A stretch of 33,833 bases of DNA from Candidatus Ornithospirochaeta stercoravium (GCA_017694915.1 JADIMF010000012.1:1-33833), one strand, 5' to 3'; positions 25,947 to 33,732 are shown, counted from the first letter of the stretch. Translations and numbers: made by a program. The notes: generated by a model from the letters alone, not told the origin.

Positions 25947-25976
25947 AGAATAATCTCTCACCAGAGGGTGATTCAA
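25947..25976 (-). promoter_or_regulatory. Promoter of panE
   Basis: TTGAAT (25976-25971) and TATTCT (25952-25947) are 18 bases apart. The -10 is 6 bases before the panE ATG. The divergent kinase gene starts about 30 bases beyond, with TATCCT (25993-25998) 6 bases before its ATG. Confidence 0.4.
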
Positions 25977-26004
25977 GGGTACCGTTTTGTGTTATCCTTA
26001 TTTC

Positions 26005-27264
26005 ATGCGGATGCTGTTATATGTTGTCTTATCTGCGATACTCGCAACGAATATAAGCGAGGCAATCCCTGCATTTCTTGCACCCAGATCCGAGAAGAAG
26101 TGGGCAAGGTTTGCATCTGCCTTAATGCTCTGCATTATCTGCATGTTCCCGATAGTCCCGGAATTCGCACTGACATATATCGTATCCTTCATGCTCTTTG
26201 CAGCCTACATGCTGATCTTCTACAAGGACAAGCTCGAGAAGATAGCGGCATTCTCCGTAATCTTCTTCTCAGTAATAGGCTCATGGTCCTTCATGATAGT
26301 CTCCTGGAGCGAGACGATTCTCAGGAACAGCACCCCATTCTGGCTTTACGCAATAGCGGCATGCCTTCTCATCATATTCGCTTTCCTTTATTTCAGCATC
26401 TTCCGCAGTTATGCCTCAATGGTATCCTCAAGCATGGTTCTGGAATCATTCACAAGACGAATGTGGGGATATTCGACCATCATTGCATTGACGCCATCGA
26501 TACTTGTGCTTTCCGCTGTGGCAAATCCTCCGAAGAATAATCTGGCATTATCATTCATCGCGTTCTTCGCTCTTTTCGCTTCGACAATGGTATTTCCTCT
26601 CATCCACCAGATGGGCAGAAGCGCAAAGCTTTCCGAGGAGAATTCCAGGCTGAAAGCAAGGACTGAATACTATCAGGATATCGAGATGCAGCAGGAGCAG
26701 TTCAGGAAGCTCAAGCATGATCTGATGAATCATTTCACCGTAATCGCAACATATCTTGATTTAGGTGAAAACGAGAAAGCCGTTGAATACCTGAAGGAAC
26801 TGGGAACGAAATTCTCCCAGATGACACAGCAATATACGAAGAGCACGCTCATAAACGCCATACTCAACGCAAAAGCACAGAAAGCAAGCAGCAGGAACCT
26901 TGAACTGAAAATAAAGGCCGATGTCTCTTCAAATATTACGGTTGATGAGACTGAGCTGTGTACGCTTATTGCGAATTCCATCGACAATGCCATAGAAGCG
27001 AATCCACCAGACGGAAAGATAATAGTCGAAATAGCTGACGATGGTACAACTCTTTTCTACTCGATATCCAACAGATATGCCAATGAGATAAAGAGAAAGA
27101 AGGATGGTTCATTCATAACATCAAAAGACGACAGCAGGAATCATGGCTTCGGATTGAGGAATATCAACGAGGCTGTAGTGAAACTCGGCGGAACGATAAA
27201 AATCACTACAGAGAACGGAATATTCAGAATATATGCCGAAATCCCTCTCAGAAAGCAAGCCTGA
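26005..27264 (+). CDS. Membrane sensor histidine kinase, AgrC-like (GHKL ATPase)
   Basis: The protein of about 419 residues has an N-terminal half of six or seven membrane helices (residues about 1-215) without a large extracellular loop, as in AgrC-type peptide sensors. A coiled segment is followed by the phosphoacceptor box FRKLKHDLMNHFTVI and the GHKL ATPase: N box LIANSIDNAIEANPP, then ISNRY, and G box NHGFGLRNINEAVVKLGG. These match HPK10 kinases, which normally pair with LytTR regulators. No response regulator or signal-peptide gene is adjacent. The ATG at 26005 is preferred over an upstream TTG (25987). The 3' end overlaps the convergent nucleosidase gene by 17 bases. Confidence 0.85.
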   Translation: MRMLLYVVLSAILATNISEAIPAFLAPRSEKKWARFASALMLCIICMFPIVPEFALTYIVSFMLFAAYMLIFYKDKLEKIAAFSVIFFSVIGSWSFMIVSWSETILRNSTPFWLYAIAACLLIIFAFLYFSIFRSYASMVSSSMVLESFTRRMWGYSTIIALTPSILVLSAVANPPKNNLALSFIAFFALFASTMVFPLIHQMGRSAKLSEENSRLKARTEYYQDIEMQQEQFRKLKHDLMNHFTVIATYLDLGENEKAVEYLKELGTKFSQMTQQYTKSTLINAILNAKAQKASSRNLELKIKADVSSNITVDETELCTLIANSIDNAIEANPPDGKIIVEIADDGTTLFYSISNRYANEIKRKKDGSFITSKDDSRNHGFGLRNINEAVVKLGGTIKITTENGIFRIYAEIPLRKQA

Positions 27265-27850
27265 ATATCCCTGCCACGATATCAGCAGAACGCTCAGAAG
27301 CTATCACTACATTCTGATCGAAATCCTCGGCACCTTCGCAAGATGTATCTGTAATTGTCCTGACAGCGACGAACGGAACGGAATTGGCATATGAGACATG
27401 AGCGATTGCGGCACTTTCCATATCCACTGCTATTGCTCCGCTCTCTTCTCTGATTACAGCTTTTCTCTCCGCGGGGATAAACGAATCACCAGATACGATC
27501 CTCCCGATTACCATCGGCCATGCTGATATTCTCCTGGCTTTTTCTGCCACAGTTATGATTTCCGATGATGCAGGAAAGGATTCCATTTCCAGATACGGAT
27601 GGTATTCGGTAAGAATTCCCTCATCCATATCATGATAGAACACACTGTCCGAGATAATCGTATCGAACACATTGAGTGATGGATCCAACGCTCCAGCGGT
27701 TCCTGCGGAGATGATCAAGTCAGGAGAGAATGACTCTATCATAAGCTCAGCGCACAAAGCCGCATTGACTTTACCGACCCCGCAATAAGCAAGAATCGCA
27801 TCAATACCGCAGAATGTTCCTATATGAAACACGATTTTCGCCTTAGTCAT
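27248..27850 (-). CDS. 5'-methylthioadenosine/S-adenosylhomocysteine nucleosidase, N-terminally truncated frame
   Basis: MTAN hydrolyses methylthioadenosine and S-adenosylhomocysteine, recycling methionine and feeding autoinducer-2 synthesis. The 200 residues after ATG 27850 contain CGVGKVNAAL, ISAGTAGALDP, RIVSGDSFI, the substrate-ribose glutamate in VDMESAAIAHVSY and the catalytic aspartate in VRTITDTS. The homologous N-terminus (LGIITASDTE, with the catalytic Glu equivalent to E. coli Glu12) is encoded directly upstream in the same frame, but behind an in-frame TAG. Translation from 27850 would lose the first beta strand and that glutamate, so activity is doubtful unless the TAG is a sequence error or is bypassed. 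It is convergent with the histidine kinase gene. Confidence 0.8.
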   Translation of the reverse strand: MTKAKIVFHIGTFCGIDAILAYCGVGKVNAALCAELMIESFSPDLIISAGTAGALDPSLNVFDTIISDSVFYHDMDEGILTEYHPYLEMESFPASSEIITVAEKARRISAWPMVIGRIVSGDSFIPAERKAVIREESGAIAVDMESAAIAHVSYANSVPFVAVRTITDTSCEGAEDFDQNVVIASERSADIVAGIFRLAF

Positions 27851-27928
27851 CTGGCTGCTTTCGCTGAAATAATCGAAAAAAGGTTCAAGTTCTGTGTCAC
27901 TAGCCGTAATTATCCCTAACTATTTCAT
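27851..27928 (-). other. Untranslated 5' part of the MTAN gene, blocked by TAG at codon 3
   Basis: From ATG 27928 the frame reads M-K-stop-L-G-I-I-T-A-S-D-T-E-L-E-P and continues without a break into the annotated nucleosidase. The TAG occupies 27922-27920. An AAG lysine there (MKKLGII) would restore a typical family start, a single-base difference. No GTG, TTG or CTG lies in frame between the TAG and ATG 27850; only ATA and ATT do. Confidence 0.75.
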
Positions 27929-27942
27929 TCTTGGATGCTATC

Positions 27943-28407
27943 ATGATAAATGCAATGGATGCCAGAACGAGACGTACGATCAGAAAACTTGAGAATGCCT
28001 TTATCGATATACTTGAGACAAAGAATATCGATGATGTTTCTGTAAGCGAGATATGCAGCAATGCACATGTGAACAGGACAACATTCTACCGTTATTACAG
28101 AAATCAGTACGCACTTCTGGAGATGATCGAGAAAGAGCTCTTCGCCTCTCTTTATACTACTGATGACATCATTTCGCTTCTCACTGCAATGAGGAAGAGA
28201 AAGAAGGAATGGAAAAGGATTATCCATCTCAAAGGCAGAGGTTGTGTCGCGGAAAATCTCTCCGTCATTTTCTCTGATAGAATAAAGAGCCGCTTCACTG
28301 TATCTGGAATATGCGGCTCAATCGCATGGTGGATTGAAAGCGACATGAAGGAAAGTCCGGAAGCCTTCGGAAGATATCTTTCAGATGCTTCCGGTTTCGA
28401 ATTATAA
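27943..28407 (+). CDS. TetR/AcrR-family transcriptional regulator
   Basis: The 154-residue protein has the TetR DNA-binding domain at residues about 5-55: RRTIRKLENAFIDILETKN, VSVSEICSNAHVNRTTFYRYY and RNQYALLEMIEKEL. The C-terminal ligand domain is short and divergent, ending GSIAWWIESDMKESPEAFG, as in small TetR_C_7-like members. The ATG at 27943 or the in-frame ATG at 27955 (MDARTRRTI) may be used; neither has a clear ribosome site, and a TATCAT hexamer overlaps this area. It diverges from the nucleosidase gene and may control it, but its target and ligand are unknown. Confidence 0.85.
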   Translation: MINAMDARTRRTIRKLENAFIDILETKNIDDVSVSEICSNAHVNRTTFYRYYRNQYALLEMIEKELFASLYTTDDIISLLTAMRKRKKEWKRIIHLKGRGCVAENLSVIFSDRIKSRFTVSGICGSIAWWIESDMKESPEAFGRYLSDASGFEL

Positions 28408-28431
28408 AAAACATGCAGGTTTCCCTGCATG
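28406..28431 (-). terminator. Rho-independent terminator of the radical SAM gene
   Basis: CATGCAGG / CCTGCATG (28412-28419 with 28424-28431) is a perfect eight-pair stem with a four-base loop. On the minus strand it is followed by TTTTTT, so it ends the radical SAM transcript. On the plus strand it follows the tetR stop but has only a weak U tract. Confidence 0.8.
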
Positions 28432-28441
28432 CCTTACTCTT

Positions 28442-29779
28442 TTATTTTCCTGACTTTTTCCAGAGCTCGTCAGCAGTGGGTTTCCAGTTCTCCGCATATG
28501 GCTCCGTGCGATCGCAAAGGACATCTGCGCTCTCCGGACTCTCATAATCAGTAGAAGCCGCAGCTGTCTCCTTGACCATTTCCCTGAGGCATTCAGGATT
28601 CTCCAGCATAGGACATGGCCTGAGCATATTCTCATTGAAAGGCTGTCCTTTGCGGTATGCCTTGAAAAGAGGATTTCTGAGCGCATCCATAAGGGATGTA
28701 TCATTGATATTCACATTCGAGTAATGGATGAACACACATGGCTCGACATCACCCTTCGCGTTGATATGGAAATATCTTCTTCCTCCTGCAATACAACCTC
28801 CGACATACTCCGCATCATTCTGGAAATCAATCGTGAATATAGGTTTCGTGTTCCTGTATTCCCTTATGCGGTGATACATCTCCGTACGCTGTTCCGGTGT
28901 TGGAAGGAGGGATGGTACAGCACCATTTCCGACAGGCATATAGTGGAAGAACCATGCGAAAAGCGCACCCCACTCCACCATCTTGTCGAAGTATGCCTCA
29001 CTGCTTACATCCTGGTAATTCACGCTTGTATAGCAGGTTGAGATTCCGAATGGAAGATGATGCGCCTTCATCATCTTCATGGCTTCCATATCCTTGTTAT
29101 ACACGCCATTTCCACGACGGCTGTCATTTCTCTCCTCAAAGCCTTCTACACTGATAGCCGGAACGAAGTTCTTAACCCTCAGCATATCCTGGCAGAATGC
29201 CTCATCAATGAGAGTTCCATTCGTGAATGCGAGAAATTCACAGTCGGAATGCTTCTCACATATCTTTATGAGATCTGCTTTTCTTACAAGAGGCTCACCA
29301 CCTGTATAGATGTACATATGTACACCGATCTGCTTGCCTTCCGTGATGATTCTGTCGATTGTCTCATATGAAAGATTGAGCTTGTTGCCGTACTCAGCTG
29401 CCCAGCATCCAGTGCAATGAAGATTGCATGCAGATGTCGGATCGAGAAGAATCGCCCAAGGTATGTTGATATCTTCCTTATCCTCAAGCGCGTGACCGAC
29501 AGAACGGCCTCTGAGAGTTGCGTTAATAAGGAAGTTCTGGAAGAAAGCCTTTCTGACACCAGGATCAAGTTCATAGAACTTCATCATCAGCTGATACCAG
29601 TTACCTTTATCCTCAATTGCTTTTCTTATCCTTTTCCTTTCATTTGGATAGACATTCTTCGGCACGGTCTTATCCACAAGATCCATAAGCTTCGGGATAT
29701 TCTTCTCAGGATCGCTCTCAAGATAATTGAGTCCCATCTTGATAGCTGTTTCTATAAGTGCATTCTTCACAGTACTCAT
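28442..29779 (-). CDS. Radical SAM protein with C-terminal SPASM-like cysteines, function unknown
   Basis: The 445-residue protein has a helical N-terminal region of about 100 residues. The radical SAM core follows, with CxxxCxxC at Cys118, Cys122 and Cys125 (SACNLHCTGCWAAEY), the GGEP motif in YIYTGGEPLV, and TNGTLID. Downstream cysteines occur in YVGGCIAGG, DVEPCVF, RPCPML and NPECL, spaced as in SPASM/twitch domains that bind an extra iron-sulfur cluster and modify proteins or peptides. No precursor peptide or partner is next to it. The ATG 29779 has AAGGAG 10 bases upstream and is preferred over a frame to 29809. The substrate is unknown. Confidence 0.85.
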   Translation of the reverse strand: MSTVKNALIETAIKMGLNYLESDPEKNIPKLMDLVDKTVPKNVYPNERKRIRKAIEDKGNWYQLMMKFYELDPGVRKAFFQNFLINATLRGRSVGHALEDKEDINIPWAILLDPTSACNLHCTGCWAAEYGNKLNLSYETIDRIITEGKQIGVHMYIYTGGEPLVRKADLIKICEKHSDCEFLAFTNGTLIDEAFCQDMLRVKNFVPAISVEGFEERNDSRRGNGVYNKDMEAMKMMKAHHLPFGISTCYTSVNYQDVSSEAYFDKMVEWGALFAWFFHYMPVGNGAVPSLLPTPEQRTEMYHRIREYRNTKPIFTIDFQNDAEYVGGCIAGGRRYFHINAKGDVEPCVFIHYSNVNINDTSLMDALRNPLFKAYRKGQPFNENMLRPCPMLENPECLREMVKETAAASTDYESPESADVLCDRTEPYAENWKPTADELWKKSGK

Positions 29780-29809
29780 TTTATTGTCACTCCTTAGCTG
29801 TAACGCCAT

Positions 29810-30404
29810 GTACCTGAATCAACTGTATTATTGCACTAACAATCATCCGGGTACAGTCAACGCCGCACATAAATTTAATATAACAACCTATCAGAATACC
29901 GTGTATAGGGATAATCACAGAAAAACGAAACTGTCTATGAACCTCATCTCACAAAGATGGAAATGAAAAAACATCCATAGATAACAAAAGCTCCCTTTTT
30001 GGGAGCCTTCGATTGCCGCCTCCAGGTACGACAACAAAACTTCACGGAACTGGTTGTGTTTCAGAAATTACTTTACAGGAAGGAATTATGGTGGTCAAGC
30101 AACAGTAGATGTTCCGTTCAGTTGAGGACTTTTTGCGGTCACTAGCGGATATTTTGAGATCATCAAAAGGAAGTCCGTAAACACATTTCGACGTATGGGA
30201 AGTGAACCCTTCAGCAAAATCACCCTCTCAGACGCACGAGGATTGCCGAGAACGCATCCTGAATCAATTGTGGTGTAATTTCATGCTTTGTGCAAGACAA
30301 AGCGTTTCTTGGGCCGTTTTTGAGCAAATCATCAAGTTTCTTCCTGGGAGGATCTGTTCGCATACAGCCCAAGAGCTTATTTCCTGCACGCAGGAACAAC
30401 ACGA
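29810..30404. other. Gene-poor stretch with no intact coding sequence
   Basis: About 600 bases between the radical SAM and nitroreductase genes hold only short frames. On the minus strand one open run (30408-30220) and, after a frame change, a second one (about 30210-30050, containing SHTSKCVYGLPFDDLKIS) could be pieces of one decayed gene; neither resembles a family I know. A hairpin lies at 29990-30006. The far left part should hold the radical SAM promoter, but I found no convincing one. Confidence 0.4.
29986..30006 (-). terminator. Probable terminator on the minus strand
   Basis: GCTCCC / GGGAGC (29990-29995 with 30001-30006) closes a TTTTT loop. On the minus strand TTTTGTTAT follows the stem; on the plus strand no U tract follows. 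It would stop transcripts coming from the nitroreductase side, about 400 bases after that gene. Confidence 0.55.
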
Positions 30405-30917
30405 TCACAAGTACCGGACGGTCTCTGAAAGCGGCTTACGCTGCCCGTGATTGGCTAGAGGCCTTGTTCCATCAGCTGCATAGCCCAGATCCAAAAGCAT
30501 CAGCACTTCCTCATTTTCCGGCAGTTCCAGTTCCTTTGCAGCCACTTCAGGGTCAAAGAAGTTTATCCAGCAGCTGTCTACTCCTACATTCGTTGCTGCC
30601 AACATGAGATGGGTTGCGACAATCGAGGCATCCTCCACGCCGGAATCTCGCTTCTCACCAGGATAGACAAACACATTCTTCGAGTCGAAAGCAACAACAA
30701 GCACTGTACCTGCGCCATAACGGCAAGGAGTGAGCTTGTCGATTTTCGCAAGTCCTTCAGCTGACTGTACGACGTAGATTTTCTGTTCCTGGAGGTTCTT
30801 TGCAGTCGGTGCAAGCCGTCCAGCCTCAAGAATTGATTCCAGCTGTTCTTTCTCAACCTGTCGTCCATCAAACTTCTTGCAGGAATACCTATCTTTAATC
30901 ACTTCATTGAATTCCAT
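30405..30917 (-). CDS. Nitroreductase-family flavoprotein
   Basis: The protein of 170 residues opens with the family start EVIKDRYSCKKFDGRQV and ESILEAGRLAPTAKNLQ, which bind FMN phosphate. It then shows DASIVATHLMLAATNVGVDSCWINFF and a C-terminal DLGYAADGTRP block, all typical of small NADH-dependent nitroreductases, which act as FMN homodimers. The physiological substrate is not evident. The ATG has a strong AAGGAG site. It stands alone between a gene-poor stretch and the partition cassette; its promoter must lie in the AT-rich, repeat-containing gap at 30918-31045. Confidence 0.88.
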   Translation of the reverse strand: MEFNEVIKDRYSCKKFDGRQVEKEQLESILEAGRLAPTAKNLQEQKIYVVQSAEGLAKIDKLTPCRYGAGTVLVVAFDSKNVFVYPGEKRDSGVEDASIVATHLMLAATNVGVDSCWINFFDPEVAAKELELPENEEVLMLLDLGYAADGTRPLANHGQRKPLSETVRYL

Positions 30918-30962
30918 TTTTGTCTCCTTTTTCCTAATCTTTAAAATCGCAAATTCTCTATT

Positions 30963-31035
30963 TAGACTTTAGATGTATATATTTATTATTATTTTTAATC
31001 AGAATGAGTTATCAAGTTTATACATTTAAAGTCTA
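30963..31035. repeat. Inverted repeat pair downstream of the partition genes
   Basis: TAGACTTTAGATGTATA (30963-30979) and TATACATTTAAAGTCTA (31019-31035) are inverted copies matching at 16 of 17 positions, 39 bases apart, in a very AT-rich setting. The core TTTATACATTT (31017-31027) recurs exactly upstream of parA at 32305-32315. Confidence 0.7.
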
Positions 31036-31045
31036 TAAAACTAAA

Positions 31046-31420
31046 TTATTTTCTACGTCTAGTTGTCTGAAGTCTGTAAATCGCCTCTGCAGCTTCTGAT
31101 AATTCCGGATTCAATGCCCGGCTTTGCTTTATTAGATAGGCGATAAGACTGGAGACATCACCTCCGCACAATCCCTGCTCATTCATCTCCTTTGATAGCA
31201 TGTTGCAATAGATGACATCATTGGCTGTCATCTTCACTGTGACATTCTTTATTATCTTAGATCTGTCGAGTGTGGCACTTGGCCTTCCCATCTTTTTTTT
31301 CGCTACTACTGGTTCAGTAGCAGGGACTTCTACAACTGAAGGCTTTTCCTGAGTTTCAACAGGCTTTGGTTCTTTCTTCTCCTCAACCTCGGTATTCCAT
31401 GCATCCATCAGTCTGCTCAT
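31046..31420 (-). CDS. Small ParB-like partition partner / DNA-binding protein
   Basis: The 124-residue protein is encoded directly after parA (2 bases, with AAGGAG 8 bases before ATG 31420). The first half is acidic then proline/glutamate-rich and looks disordered. Next comes the basic KKKMGRPSATLDRSKIIKNV, then TVKMTANDVIYCNMLSKEMN and a short helical end with RRRK. GRP-type basic arms followed by a beta strand and two helices are common in ribbon-helix-helix proteins, so a ParG/CopG-like centromere-binding role is likely. No family match is certain. The flanking inverted repeats are the natural binding-site candidates. Confidence 0.65.
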   Translation of the reverse strand: MSRLMDAWNTEVEEKKEPKPVETQEKPSVVEVPATEPVVAKKKMGRPSATLDRSKIIKNVTVKMTANDVIYCNMLSKEMNEQGLCGGDVSSLIAYLIKQSRALNPELSEAAEAIYRLQTTRRRK

Positions 31421-31422
31421 AT

Positions 31423-32187
31423 TCAAATCTCCTTCAGTATCTCTTCAAAGAGTGCATCATAGTCTTTTGAGATCGGGCTTTTCTTGCCTTTGACTGTGCT
31501 GTTCCTATTCGCCTGGGCATCTTCTATGGCTACACTCTGCCTGATCTTTGATTCAAAGACCTTTGTATTGAGGAACTTTGACGAGATCATCTCAAGATCC
31601 GGAATCGCTTCCTTGCTGAGCCTGGTACGGGGATTATAACGGGTAACAAGAAGTCCAAGGATCTTCAATTCAGGATTTGCTGATTCTTTCACTTCATTGA
31701 TCGTCTCAGACAGAGCCCTGAGTCCTTGAATGGAGAGAGCATTTGCATTGACAGGAACGATAACATAATCAGAGGCAATAAGAACATTCCAATTTATGAT
31801 GCCGAGAGTCGGAGGCGAGTCTATGATACAGATGTCATAAAGGGATGAAACATCTTTCAATGCGTTCTTGAGAAGCTGCATTGAATTGACTCCTATGAAC
31901 ATCCTGTCCGCATTGCTCATAAGAATGTTATTGGGAACAAGATCCACTCCTTCTGCTGTCTTGATTACAGCATCCTCAAGAGAGACAGTTCTGGAAAAGA
32001 CATCCTTGAGAGTATGCTGCCCTTCCTTGTCGGGATTGATACCGTAGATGTATGTCATGTTGGCCTGTGGATCAGCATCAATGGAGAGCGTTTTCTTTCC
32101 AGCTTTTGCAAACCGTGATGCTATCTCAACCGCACTTGTAGTCTTGCCGACTCCGCCTTTCTGATTGATCAGAGCAATTGTAATCAT
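31423..32187 (-). CDS. parA: ParA-family partition ATPase
   Basis: The 254 residues carry the deviant Walker A QKGGVGKTT at 9-17, typical of ParA/MinD ATPases, the Walker A' block SIDADPQANMTYIYG, and Walker B IIDSPPTLGI. There is no N-terminal DNA-binding domain, so it is the small type (Ib-like, as in plasmid partition systems). It uses ATP-driven nucleoid binding to segregate a plasmid or element. The ATG has AAAGGAGG 5 bases upstream. It is co-transcribed with the small partner gene, while the upstream region holds inverted repeats likely to be centromere and operator. It is unlike a chromosomal parAB locus, which would have a full-size parB. Confidence 0.93.
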   Translation of the reverse strand: MITIALINQKGGVGKTTSAVEIASRFAKAGKKTLSIDADPQANMTYIYGINPDKEGQHTLKDVFSRTVSLEDAVIKTAEGVDLVPNNILMSNADRMFIGVNSMQLLKNALKDVSSLYDICIIDSPPTLGIINWNVLIASDYVIVPVNANALSIQGLRALSETINEVKESANPELKILGLLVTRYNPRTRLSKEAIPDLEMISSKFLNTKVFESKIRQSVAIEDAQANRNSTVKGKKSPISKDYDALFEEILKEI

Positions 32188-32254
32188 GGATTCCTCCTTT
32201 GTATCTATAATGTGTCATAATAATTTAACAGTCAAGGCTATAAAAATATAAATT

Positions 32255-32330
32255 AGTTTAGACATATAAATGTATAAAATATAAATACTACGATGCAACA
32301 GGCATTTATACATTTTATACGTATAAAGTC
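32255..32330. repeat. Inverted repeat pair upstream of parA (probable parS/operator)
   Basis: AAATGTATAAA (32268-32278) and its inverse TTTATACATTT (32305-32315) are separated by 26 bases. Next to each is an AGAC box (TTTAGAC at 32258-32264, and AGTCT at 32327-32331 as its inverse). TTTATACGTATAAA (32314-32327) is a perfect 14-base palindrome. The same parts occur downstream of the operon. Confidence 0.65.
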
Positions 32331-32416
32331 TTTTCTTTTTAATGTTTTTGCACGATAATATTACTAAGGACACTTTCTACCCGAAACAAACTGATTCTAC
32401 ACTGTGGTGAGAACCG

Positions 32417-33694
32417 ATGAGCAGCAACTATTACAACTATGAAGTCAAGAATGATACCACCTATGAGGAAATGCCCAGAAAGCGCTTTAGCCTGATTGGG
32501 CTGCTATCAAAGATAAGGAATCTGTGCTTCCTCATTCTGCTGGTCATCCTCATCTTCACAGCCTGGCCGAGCCTTCACACTGAATCATATCTGTGCTTCA
32601 GGCTCATCGTCGGGCTCATCTTCAATAAGGAGATCTTCTCCCTTGTAGTTTCAAGCTTCATAGAGGGCTTTAATCTTCAACCAATCGCAAGGAGCATAGA
32701 GCTGCTTGTCCTGGTAGTCTGTGTATGGAAACTCATCTTCAGAGGAAAGATCCTTGCTTTTCTCAGGATCAAATCGATTGTCATGCTTTCACTCGCTTCT
32801 TACTGGATCTACCTGATACTTTTCTATGCGCTTAACATCACAACACTGCCGATCTGGAGTGAATATGCTTCTTTCTTCATATACAGTCCTATGTTCTGCT
32901 GGCTGTATCCGTTGGGACTTGATATGGCAATGAAAGCATATGCCGTTATCATCGTTCTGATAGCATGTTATCTTGCCACTGTCATCTTCTATGGATCATC
33001 TGTAAGAGAAGGACAGAGGCTCGACAGGGATGATATGGAAGAACTTGGAATCAACGATGTCTTGAGGAGAGTCAATCCTATCAGAAAGATCTTCCTTCCC
33101 CGTCCACGGTTTTATGCTACTGATACATTCAGCCAGAATGCATACTCATCCGGACGAAACATCGTAATTGCACTTGATATATTTGATGAAGGAATAGAAG
33201 TAGCACAGGGAGTGATAGCTCATGAACTTGGGCATTACTATCACTATGACACGGATGCTTCACTGATCTGCAATGTGGCCATCAATACAGTCACATTTCC
33301 TCTGATGATTGTCACATTCATAGCAAGGATCCTTTCCCATATTCCTTTCCTGGGAATTGCAGCTGGAATCTACGGGCTTCTGCTGTCAGTCTTTGGTGCA
33401 ATCACCGGGATAATCTTCAACATCATCAACCTGGTCTTCTACTGGATTGATGGAAAGTGGGCTGAACGCAGTGCTGATATGTTCTCTGTGGTTTTAGGCT
33501 ACGGATTTGGCAATTATCTCTTTCTCTCGAAGTACACAGAGGGATTCTCACTCAGAGCTCTCATATCCGGATTCCTGGATGTTCATCCGGGAACAAGAAG
33601 CAGATGCAGATACATCAAGAAGAGAATCATCAGATACTATGGAGAGGACTACTGGGACAGTTGTGTTGCAGTTTATGGTGACTACTACGTATGA
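32417..33694 (+). CDS. Membrane-bound M48-family zinc metallopeptidase
   Basis: The 425-residue protein has several membrane helices in its first 195 residues (about 27-50, 92-108, 120-142, 172-193). A cytoplasmic peptidase region has HELGH at 269-273 and the third ligand Glu350 in WAERSADMF, the M48 pattern. A hydrophobic pair at about 291-345 lies between the two motifs, as in HtpX-like enzymes. The C-terminus has HPGTRSRCRYIKKR. M48 peptidases usually digest membrane or secreted proteins; here the substrate is unknown. GGTGAG lies 6 bases before the ATG. It diverges from parA, and a terminator follows, so it is transcribed alone. Confidence 0.85.
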   Translation: MSSNYYNYEVKNDTTYEEMPRKRFSLIGLLSKIRNLCFLILLVILIFTAWPSLHTESYLCFRLIVGLIFNKEIFSLVVSSFIEGFNLQPIARSIELLVLVVCVWKLIFRGKILAFLRIKSIVMLSLASYWIYLILFYALNITTLPIWSEYASFFIYSPMFCWLYPLGLDMAMKAYAVIIVLIACYLATVIFYGSSVREGQRLDRDDMEELGINDVLRRVNPIRKIFLPRPRFYATDTFSQNAYSSGRNIVIALDIFDEGIEVAQGVIAHELGHYYHYDTDASLICNVAINTVTFPLMIVTFIARILSHIPFLGIAAGIYGLLLSVFGAITGIIFNIINLVFYWIDGKWAERSADMFSVVLGYGFGNYLFLSKYTEGFSLRALISGFLDVHPGTRSRCRYIKKRIIRYYGEDYWDSCVAVYGDYYV

Positions 33695-33732
33695 ACACTG
33701 ATAAATGGTAAAATAAAACTGTAAATGCCTAT

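Noticed and set aside
25968-26540. 190-codon plus-strand frame overlapping the histidine kinase
   Set aside because: Same strand, different frame, His/Cys-rich and without motifs; the kinase frame has clear domains.
27920-27922. TAG as a recoded codon (pyrrolysine or other)
   Set aside because: TAG is the ordinary stop of ecfT and epmA here, and the position is not one where a special residue would be needed.
30220-30408. 62-codon minus-strand frame as a real gene
   Set aside because: No ribosome site, no recognised family, and it overlaps the nitroreductase stop out of frame; treated as a possible remnant only.
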